Shown: one piece after another, positions 51,421-62,100 of the stretch
Layout of the letters: the number at the start of each line of letters is the position of its first letter
How positions within the stretch are numbered: position 1 is the stretch's first letter
DNA from: Lichenostomus cassidix
Lineage: Eukaryota > Chordata > Aves > Passeriformes > Meliphagidae
DNA: 64,000 nucleotides
Reading direction: 5' to 3'
Assembly (NCBI GenBank): GCA_008360975.2
Contig: CM039189.1
Span: 11,102,056-11,166,055 of the forward strand
Notes under the pieces: generated by a model
Told to the model about the DNA's origin: nothing
The model's database searches: none
Seen by the model: the letters and a program-made list of their open reading frames with translations, nothing else
Position numbers and translations under genes: made by a program

Positions 51421-52030
51421 CACACAGAATCACAGAAATCTTGTTTCTAAGGTACTTTTGGAGACCATCCAGTTCAGCCTCCCAACACCAGGTCAGGTCA
51501 GCCATGGCTTTGTCCATCTGAATCTTTACAACCTCCACAATCTCTCTGTGCTAACTCCCCCTCTTTGCAAACATCTCTCCTCATGCACAACCTGAACCTC
51601 CCAAGCCACAGCCTACAGCCAATGCCTCTTGCCACCACGAGTTTACCTTGACCAGCCCTGTACCTGCATTCCAAACAGCTGCAGCCTGCAGACATTTCTG
51701 TCTTTTAAGGGTAAGCAAGCCCAAATCTCTCTACCACCTCTCAGGATGTGTGCCCTGGGCCCTGACCATCTTGGCAACCCCTCTCCACTGCCTCAGCATC
51801 TTTATTAAAGGGGAAGGAAAATGCCAGACACAGTGTTTCAGGCAGAGCTTCAGCAGCATCAAAGAGAAATGATAACAGTATTGCTCAGTCTGCTAATCAG
51901 ACTCCTCCTCATGTAGGCAGCTTGTCTCATTGAGGATGATGGTACTGGTGCCCATCACCACCTCCAGATCCTTTACAGCAGGGCTGCTGATCAGCCTGCC
52001 AGATCCCAACCCCTACGGAGAGAACCTTAC
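51421..52030 (-). mobile_element. Truncated CR1-type LINE, antisense to the + strand
   Basis: On the + strand the element begins with two copies of the CR1 tail octamer in reverse complement (CACAGAAT at 51423-51430, then CACAGAAA). It continues with the characteristic antisense 3' region: GGAGACCATCCAGTTC, then ACAACCTCCACAATCTCTCTG, then a stretch matching the 'CTCTCAGCCTG...GATCATCTTGGTGGCCC...' part of bird CR1 in degraded form near 51735-51800. Element sense is therefore the - strand, with its 3' end at 51421. It is 5'-truncated, as most CR1 copies are, carries many substitutions and has no usable reverse-transcriptase frame. The left end is sharp, and the right end near 52030 is approximate because similarity fades. 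It sits inside the PIGK intron in the gene's own orientation. Confidence 0.85.
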
Positions 52031-53580
52031 AAGGGAAGACACCAACTGTACTTCTATCTAGAAGTGTATAAAATAGCATATATTGATACCAATATTAGAC
52101 CCAGATTTTCTTGAAACATGCCATACCCTAGGCACTCAGAAAATTAAGCATAAAAATTACAGTTCTGGGCTTTTGAGAAATGGTTTACTGTGTAATCATG
52201 TCTCTCCTGAATACTAGATGTTGCTTTTGATCTTTTTTGATACAACATGATCAGCAACACATTTCCATAAAGCAGACAACCAAGATACACCAAGAACTGC
52301 AGAACACTATACAACAAAACTTAATCAACTGTTTTCCCCTTTTTCAACAGTGCTGTTCCTCTCTGTAGCCAACTCTAAGGGTCCTTAGAATGGCCACACA
52401 GACAAAATTATTAAGAAGCATTCCAATCAGCCAGCAGTAAATGCATTATTTTTCTATCAATGCATGTACCTATGTAACAAAATATTGCTAACCACATTAG
52501 AGGGGCTTTTCTTCAGAGAAAGCTGCACAGGATGTATGCAGCTCTTAAGCTTTCTATCAGCCTTGTCTTTGGGACCATGATTTTCTGTTATTTATAGATG
52601 ACTTGTGCACTACTTTTGTCTGGATTCTGGTTGGTTTGTTCTTGTTAATGGCAGATGAAACCTCCAGTTCAAATACAAATACTTAGATTGTATTCTCTGA
52701 GGCCAAGGTACTGCAGGTTACTGAGTCTGCTGATGCTGAACAATAAATCTGTTCATGTTTGATCCTGTAAAGCAGTAAACCTTTTTCTTCATATCAGTAT
52801 TTTATAATCTGCCTTTCTGTCCTCACTTATTTCATAGTATTAGAACCAAAAAGGACTTGTCTCCTGTCTACCACAGACTGCTCTGTGTTAACCAGAGTGT
52901 TCTATATGAAGTTCAGTGATTTTACAAACTTTATAGCCTTTAAGCCCATACAATTTAAGTGGTCCCAGGAACAAAAGCAGAAGCAACAAGAGATCTTATC
53001 CTGGGCCAAGTACATGGCATGCCATTTGCTAACCTCCCAACAGGCACATACATTTGGGAACTCCCCTGCCTATCCAGGCAAGCCACTAGGAGTGAGGCCA
53101 GTGGGAAAGAAAGAGGGACTTTATGTCCTTGTGCTCAGCTCAGTGCTGTTCTAATTCCAGAACCTGTCAGCTATGCCTATACAAGACATATATCTCGATT
53201 TGCAAGTTACTCCTAGCTGCAATGCCAAGCAGTAGGCTGGAGAAGCCAAACTTCTAATATTCACAGGTGGTTTCTAATCCAAATACTTGACACAAAATCT
53301 GGCATCTCAGACACCTGCCAAGCCCATATTTCCAATTACCTCAGCCCCTCCTTGCTGGGAAGGGACAGATGCAGTAGCTCAGAGCGTGCCACAGGCTATC
53401 AGCACCCTTTCTCTCTGCACTCTCCAAGGAGCGAAGCTAGAGCAGGAACAAAAACAGCTCTGAGGGCTTCAGGCATGTCCCTCCCCTTTCTTTCTTCTCA
53501 GTTACCTTAAATTCTTGTACAGATTTATTTGTCTTACTGCAAGAGTAAAGAGATAAAACCAATTTAATAGGAAAAAGCTT

Positions 53581-53625
53581 ATTTACAAAGTTTCCTTTTA
53601 TTTACAAAGTTTCCTTTTATTTACA
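53581..53625. repeat. 19-bp tandem repeat, 2.4 copies
   Basis: ATTTACAAAGTTTCCTTTT is repeated exactly at 53581-53599 and 53600-53618, with a partial third copy (ATTTACA) to 53625. Confidence 0.92.
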
Positions 53626-54393
53626 TATCAATTCTGCAGCAAGGTAAATGCCAAGCAATGTTTAAGCAATCATCAAAGACCTCTTTTACAGTGCAATAAA
53701 GCAAAAGCTACTTCTATGAAATGTAAGTTCCTAAAAAATTAATTAGCACATTTTTCAACAACACCTATATGGGATGGACCTAGCCGACAGTAAAAATATG
53801 TTAGTAGAATTATTATACTAACAAAAATGTCTAACGAAGACTAATATTAAATAGTTATTTTTGAAAATGGGACTTAAACTTTTAGAATTAAACCTTCAGT
53901 ATTCAGTCATGCCTAAAATTAAGCTGACCGTGCCTTTCTAAGACTGTCTTACGACAGTAGAGTACATACAGCAAATGGTTTCACCTGGTTTTACTTTCAA
54001 AAAGAAAACAGAAAAAATAGGAAGTTCACTCTTTTGTCAGAGGATTGTTACATATTATTTCTTTTTAGAAAAATGCAAGGGTTTACACAAAATTATTTAC
54101 CACTTTAGCTAAGATTGAAGGCTGAGTATTATTAACCAAATCTCAGTCTTTATCTCTTTTTATCCTAGGTTCTTCCATTATTTAAGTAATTTCCTGCAAA
54201 TGTTTATAATCTACCAAACACGGCATCAGTAAAGCTGAATGTTAAGTATACATTATCAGCAGATACCATCTACTGTGTAAAGCAGAAAAGATCACAATGC
54301 CAATCTGTCACTCAGTTTTTAGAACTTCAGCCTCTCAGTATACCTTATATAAAAGAACAAAATCTCCAGTGCTGGTAAGGTCTTTCACAATCC

Positions 54394-54412
54394 CACACAC
54401 ATATATATATAT
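54394..54412. repeat. (CA)n(TA)n microsatellite
   Basis: CACACAC followed by six AT units. Just downstream, TGCATGT and ACATGCA (54428-54445) form a 7-bp inverted repeat. Confidence 0.85.
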
Positions 54413-55419
54413 TTGAATGTGTCTATGTGCATGTATACACATGCATAAAAGGCAACTTTGAAACTAAGGCAAAAATTAAAATTTTCTTAGTTCATTTAGC
54501 ACAGATAATGAAGCCAGATTTCTCTTCCGACACCTTCAGGGGGAAAAAGTAACAGTTACAGAAACAACGGAACAACTCCAATTACACAGTAATACGTTAA
54601 AGAAAAAATCCAAATTGAGGGAAGCACAAAGCAGGCAAGAGCTGAAAGATTTCATTCTACAAAATTTTATGTGCTACATATCAAATATTCAAAGTCTAGG
54701 AAAGAGTTTATATTCTGTGTTGCACCTTTCAACAACATATTTTACATGTTTTGTGGAAAACAAACTTCATTTTTACACCACACATTTTCTCTCATGTTTT
54801 CATGGATGTTCCATGTACCTGTCACCAAAATGTCACAAGTACTCTGAATAGGAGCATCATGGTGTAAGGTGTGTATCTTTATTGTATGTATCATTGCTCA
54901 GCTACAGTGGATCCTCACTCATGAGTGGGACTCCCACACACCACTACCATATAAGTAACCAAAACCATTGGCACTGGAAATTTTTACAGCAGGAATATCA
55001 AAGTATTTTAATAGCTATACCACGAGGCCCTTCTGTTTGCGTCACCATATAGTTCTACTCTGGCTTTGGAGTTAATAATAGCTAAAAGTGCATGATGGCA
55101 ATTGAGTATGCTGGTCCTCTGCCCGAGGAAACTAAGAAAAAATTTGTTCTTTCTGCACTTTAAGCCTAATACCTCTGTTGCATTTTTTCTATGTGTATTC
55201 TGTAAAGGCTATACAGTACAACAAAATCTTACTGCAAAACTCAGAGTATGTATTGACTGTTCGTGGTTAGTGTATATATTCTTTATGGCTGTTGGTCAAC
55301 TGAGATTTCATGGGCATAAGCTTTTTATACTTTAATGTCTTATTTACTAAAAAATAAAACCTACAAAAAAGCCCCAATCAAAACACCAACCCCAAACCCT
55401 GCTTCTGCTGCATTTATCA

Positions 55420-55810
55420 ACACTCGGATGAATGCGGCAAACACACCCATCCCGACTGATGAATACCTAAGCCACTTTGAAATGAAAAATTTCCATTTCA
55501 GTAAATATACTGCACAGTAATATACTGAACTTTCACTAGAGAGCTGCTCAGTGACTGCAGTTACTGTCTTATTACAGAGTCCTGGACTGAAACGTGATAA
55601 TACAGTATTTACTGATGCACTGTATTCAGCGAGCGAGCGAGGTCTGGCAGACAGATATCGAGGGGAAAGCAGCACCAGGAGGAAGAGCTGTTCTGTTGGG
55701 CTGACTGCTAAGCAGCCAACAACACTCACTGCAGCACTTGCCCTTTAGCACAGGCAGGGCTCTGCTCGCCATCGGGGCAGCACCGCAGCGCCGCTGCCTT
55801 CTCAGAAGAG
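55420..55810. other. CpG-rich patch inside the PIGK intron
   Basis: CpG dinucleotides are scarce in the surrounding intron but cluster here. Examples are GCGAGCGAGCGAG at 55629-55641, ATCGAGG near 55657, and CTCGCCATCGGGG with ACCGCAGCGCCGC between about 55766 and 55795. No exon or promoter motif can be assigned. It may be a small unmethylated regulatory element, or only a local composition fluctuation. Confidence 0.4.
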
Positions 55811-56157
55811 CTGGCAGCCTGCAGTCTACAGGGAACCCACATAAACTCTGGTAAAATATGATTACTGACAATAAAATGAGAGTGCTGATGGCTCTCCACA
55901 GGTAGAAATTCCTGGGGTCTTCCACTTATCTCAAAGATGTGCGGTTTCTTGTTACTCAAAAACCTTTCCTACTGATCTTATGGCTGCAAGAATATGTTGA
56001 CCATGTATGGGTCACCACATCATCTGTAAAACCACCACTGCACAACAGGTGCTTTCAGTGAAGAGCAGAGGATACTGACAGGTTATATAGACTGAATTCA
56101 GGACGGTGGCATAGCCAAGTGCAACACAAACTGGTAAGGTTATATTATAGTCACCTC

Positions 56158-56183
56158 AGGAGTACAATGAAGGAGTACAATGA
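56158..56183. repeat. 13-bp tandem duplication
   Basis: AGGAGTACAATGA occurs twice in exact tandem (56158-56170 and 56171-56183). Confidence 0.92.
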
Positions 56184-59100
56184 AGGTCTGGAGTTCTGTT
56201 TTGTGGTTTTCTGGTTTGTTTATTTGTAAATGAAACATAATAGAACTACTGATATCATTGATATCCACATTAACCCTTACAGACTAACCACATACAGTAT
56301 GTCAAAATTATTTTCTACTGGAACCTTATTCACTCCACTGTAAATTGACAGTGCATTATTGTAACTTACTGTTTGAAATCCGTTCTTTGAACAAACAAAT
56401 AGTTTTAGCTGTATGTACACAGTAGAGCTGTAAAGGTAAGCAAACCCACAGTGAAACTGACATAGGATAAACAGCAACAAGAGAGAATCCTGAGAGAGAA
56501 TACTCAAGCAGTATTGGAATACTCCAAGCCAAGTCTGGAAATGCCTCAGTCAGCTGATAGGAAGGATATTATTTCACAGCAGCCACTTTTGATAGCACAG
56601 CAAATCACAGTGGAAGACCTTTGCTACTTGCTTTGTGAGCCCCCAGCCCAGCTATGCATACACCATCGTGCACCAGCCCACACAGTAACAAAGGCAGATA
56701 TGCAAGTCTCAGCCAAAACCAGAATACACTTTTTTACCTGAATGTGGAAAGATGAGTCTAAGACAGCATTAAATACTAAATTTCAATTGTGCAAAACTAC
56801 AAATGAAAAAAAAAACCAAAAAACCAACAAACAAGAATACATTTTAATTTGGTGGACACCCTTTCCCCAAGTTTTTTCATCTGGAGAAAAATATTTTGCA
56901 AGGTGGTTTATTTGCTTGCACCACCTAGTGGGGTTTAGTTTAATCTACCAAAATAGTCAGAGGTCAGTTGTGTTCCTACCTCACGACATTAGTGACAGAC
57001 TGCATTTTCTCACAACATAATGTTTCAAACCTCCACAACCCACTAACAGCAGTACACTGCTATGTTTCCACACATCTATAAAAACACAGCACAAAAATGC
57101 AAGAAAACAATACCTATTTTGATTGTATTAAGTTCTGCAGGAACTTAACAGGGATGTCACAGAAAATTGTTTCATAAAGGGATGTTTATGAGTTTCTAAT
57201 TCAAAGTACATGTCAACAGTACCTTGCCAGAGCATACCACACATAAAGTCCAGAGTCTGAACACATTGTTAGGTGACAACAAGGCCACACACTGAGATTT
57301 GGAATATTTCTGCAGGATTTTTGAATCAAAGCCCTGGCAGAGGCAGGCAAACGGTGCAAAAGGTTCTGCCTGCAGGAATGAGGGTTGACCAGGCAGCAGG
57401 CACCACTTGTGACAGTCTGCTGCAGCAGGAACAAGCACCTGCACTGCCTCTGTCCTGCCTACAGGCTGTTCCACCAGTTTGTGCTCATAACCTGGCTGCT
57501 TTATAATGCACTGCCCCAGCACAAATCTGCTACATGAAGTCCAGCCACACTGGAGAAGTTTATCAGGTCAAACCCCAATGTGATAATAGACAAGAATTAA
57601 TTAAATTTGCCTCTTAGGACTTGTATTGAAACAATAAACTGATCTTATCCAGAATATATACTTCTCCTAGTTATTCCTAGGGAAGAACTCACATACTGGA
57701 GTAAGAAGTCTGTTGCATTTGATCTGGAGCAGAGGTCATGCTATAGAGGCACTACAGAATGTTTTAGATGAGGCAATTAAACAAGAGATCATTGCCAAAG
57801 TGCTTTTACATCTTCCATGTGAATTTTGCAGAGAAGGAACCTTAAACATTTACAGAAATTCATACCACCTTTCTTTCTTTCAAAATTCATTACTTCATGA
57901 TTTCAACTTAATCAGTTTCAGTTCTCACTTCCACACAGACATGTATTTGTAACTCTGACAATAGCAGAGGAGAAAAAATGCTATACCCACTTTACAATAA
58001 GGAACACATCACAAATGTTTCATTTGGATGCACGGGAAGATTTTGGGGAATGATGCAAGACTTTTTACCCTTCTATAAACTTCCACATGAGGGAAGAGGA
58101 GAAGAAAAAATTTTTGTTTCACAGCGGTTTATAAAATAACCAAAATCTGCTTATTTAGAAACAATGCCTTTTTTGCAAAAGAAACAGATGCCAGTAACAA
58201 CTGCTCTGACATGCACGCAAAGCCCCAGGCTACAGCTCTGTCTAGGACAGTTAAGTACCACCTACTACTCCACACAGAATCATATTCTAACAATGGGAGA
58301 GGATAACTCTGCTGCAGCCAAGCAGGCAACAACAGTCATTTGAAGAGAAGGCAAGAATTGAGACAGACTGTATTATAAAGAAAGGATAGAGTGTTTGTTG
58401 TTTCCCTTTTTGTACTCAGACTTGTAGGTTGTTTCAATCCTCATATGAAGCACTTTTCCAGGACAGAATATTAAAGTGATTTTTTCATAGTTTTCTTATT
58501 TGGTTAAGGTTCCAACATGGGCCGTTTTGCTCTATGAGGACTAAGATCAAATTTAAGACAACAGCTACAAAGGAAGTAGGAAAGAAAAGATGCTTGCAAT
58601 TTTATCCCATGTACATTTGATGTCCACCCATATAAAATCTAATTCTGCACAACTGTGAAGCAATATATAGGCAAAACACCCAATACCAATGCACTGCAGA
58701 ATGCTGACTCCATTCAAAAGACAAAAAAGACCAAATAAGAATCAAAGCTCAGCATTTAAGTTAACCACTGATATCAAGATATAGGTTCAGACACAAAGGC
58801 ACAGGCAACTGACTGTACCTGTTACTTTATGTAAAGATGCTATGAATAGGCAGCTCACACCCCTAAACTTATCAATGTGCCTCTTTCCTGAAATTTTTAT
58901 GTCCACAACTTCTAAAGCTGCCTTTGCCACTCCTGTCCTGAAGGGCAGGGCTGTGTGGGACTGTTGAGCCCATGTACAATCCCATGAACAACTCACAGCA
59001 GTGCCACTGTGGGACCACATTTATTAGTTGGACTTTTGGTCATGTTTACACCATAAAAGACATTTTCAAAGCCCACTCTACTGCACAGATCAAGCCTGCA

Positions 59101-62100
59101 GTTGCTCAGAAAACCATTTGCAGAGGAAAAAAAAGGCAAGAAAAAGCCCCCAATAAACAACAACTCATTAAACTTTCAATCATTTTTAACCAAATTCACA
59201 GAAGTATCTCCTTAATAGGGTCTAATGGGAACTAAACACTAAAACTTTATCAATAGTGGTCCTGTTTTTAAATAAAGACAAGATGCTGCTTATCAGGGAT
59301 TTCTAAGATAAAAGCTGAGCAGTAATCATATTTGCCTTAAATTTCATTTTTATTTTTAATGCTTTATGAAATGGCCCTCATATTTTCTGTTACATTTCTG
59401 CTCTTTTTACTCAGCTATTTTCTAAAGCACTGGTGGTTGCTATGGTAACTTTGGCTTTTTTCCCCTCAATGTTCATGCAGGTTTTCATCAAACCCAATGA
59501 CTTTTTTTTAATCTTATCTGCTCTATAACAATAGTTCTTTGACTAAGGTGCTGGATACTGTACCAGATGAGAATCATAGTATTTCACAATAGCAAATGAA
59601 AAAATGGTAAATTTTGCTAAATTCTGAAAGCTAGCAATTAAAGTGGGGGTTTTTAGGGGGTTGGTTTGTTTGTTTCTAAATGTCTGAGTACATTCCTTTC
59701 TTCCTTTTAATCTGCATGTTATTCAGGTGAAAGATAAAGCCAATTTTTAAAAATAGCAATGCTTAAGGAACAGAAGACCTTGTGTGGAAACTTTTTGAAA
59801 GAAAAGTAATCGCAGATGTTTCACACAGACTAAGCAGGACAGAATTAAACTAAATGAGAACTGTGTCATTTACTGCATTTCCACTAGAGATTAACATGGG
59901 TGCAAATCCCCCTGTCACAGAAAAAAATACTTCTGGTCACTTTAATGTAGTATTTCTTAAGGTAACCACACAGTTTATTACCAAGTTGATCTCTAACCTA
60001 CAGGAATCCAACTGCATAAGCCAACAAACACATGAAGTATAAGCAAAGGTTTGAGCCACTTCCAGACACTCTTCCCTAAGATTCTATTTTTAATCTATTC
60101 TTCCAAGAATATTTAAGTTTTGGGCTAAATTTTTCAATGCAGATTTGGTCTTAAAATTTTGCTTTCCCTTGTATTAATGCAAAGGAGATGCATTCTTGGT
60201 ACTTTCTACAGAACAAGCTTATCTTTTTGTGTTCCAGACAGGAAGAACCTCTCAGGAGGACTTACCACCTTACTCACCAAAAGTAATACACACAGCCACT
60301 CAATCAGACTGAGCTCATTAAACAACACAGAATTAAATGAACATACAGGACTGAACATTCCAAAAAACAAATCCACACCAAGCTTTTAGCTACAAAGAGA
60401 TTACTACTTCACACACTAAATGAGGTCCAAAAGCAGCACTACTGGACTGAAGTTTTACTCCAATATAATTACCTGAACCTGGCCCCAGACTTTGTAATGT
60501 ACACAGGCAGGGCTGTGCTGGACCCAGTTTGGTCCAGTTCAGCAGAGTAGGCTATTGAAATAACCTTTGCTAAAATTAATTTGCCTTTAATGGTGTAATT
60601 TTTTTAAGCAATATCAAAAATGTGAGCAAAAAGAGAAAGGCTTTACAAGCTACGAAAATTACTGTTTCATAGAATTCAACTCTGAAAATTATTTTGTATT
60701 GCTTTCTCTGGGGATGGGTTGCGTTCAATATCCATTTGCCACAACAGTAATAACTTATCTTTTTGTCTTTTATTACAGTTACGGAAATTTGCCTTAATTT
60801 CAGGTTTTATAATCAGAAGCACATTATGTTTTTGACTTGAGTAGATGACTAAAATGTATATTGCTGTTATTTCTGATTATATTGATTTCCTGATTCCCTC
60901 CTCTCCTATTAAATCTTTTCAATTCAGTTTGTAAAATTACTCTTCTATTTTACAAGGACAGGTGAGAATAAATAATCTACAATTTGCTTCACTTCATTTC
61001 AGTGATTTTGTTTCTTTTCAAATTTCTGGTGAAGTTTGTTTTATTATATGATTATTCTTTTTACAATTCTGATTACATTTAGCAAAATAATCTGATTACT
61101 AGATGAGCACAGCAGGCATAAAATGCATTAATACATTAATTATTCCCTGTTTCAATTTACATTACCCTAGTTTTACTGAGACTTCAGTTTGTCACCCTGT
61201 GCAGGTTGCATATTCATTTGGCACATTAAAGATGGTTGGATTTCCTCAGTAGGTGGGATCTCCTTTCTAATGATATCTGTATCAGCTGCAATTTCTACAG
61301 CTTTTCTCTTATGCTCACAGCAAGACACAGGCAACAGTCACATAGCAATTAGGTCTCTTCCATAGCTGCATTTTATGATATAATTACCAAGATGTAAAAT
61401 GAGCTCCCCCTACCCCCATTTTTTCTTTCCAGTCTCAGAGTATCTTGTAAAGTATTTCACTTTACATTCAGAGAAAGCAGAAAGAAACAGTTAGAAACCA
61501 GCAGGAATCAATTACCTAGGATATCTAAAAACTCAACTGAGTACCTCCTGGGTGATGTACTACCATAAATAAATACCACATCAAACTACTAATCACTATT
61601 ATTCTAAGACATCTCTTGCATCTATTATATTCATCCATAAAACTCACATAAATGTACACAAAATTCAATGCAGTGATAATGATAATCTTTTAAGAACTGC
61701 ACCATAATTTTAAATGTTTTATATTTACTATTATCTGAATTTAAGAACAGTCATAATATGGCACAGAATTACAAACTGACTCATGCATACTCTCCCATAG
61801 TGTTAAAGAAACAATTATGTCTGCATAAAACCTCCATAGTGCAATATAATAAGAATTTTGTGATCAGAACAGAATCCTTCTGCTTGCAGATATGTACAGC
61901 TACATACAAAGACTACATTTTTTTTCTCCCACACTCCAGCACCAGCTGGAAGTGTGTCCCCCTCCATGACCTTCCCACAGCTTCCAGTGCTGCTGGAAGC
62001 ATCCCCAGGAATGACAACTGGAGAAGCTGTTTTCATGAGATGGTTGCTCGTTAGTAACTGAACAGACACATCACATCAATACAAGGATTATTACTATAAA

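Noticed and set aside
55361..55729. 122-codon - frame with a hydrophobic C-terminal part, in the PIGK intron
   Set aside because: Not a PIGK segment and no known family recognised; kept only as part of the CpG-patch observation.
57713..57952. 79-codon + frame with a helix-like start (HAIEALQNVLDEAIKQEIIAK)
   Set aside because: Looks protein-like for about 25 residues but has no family match and no splice or promoter context.
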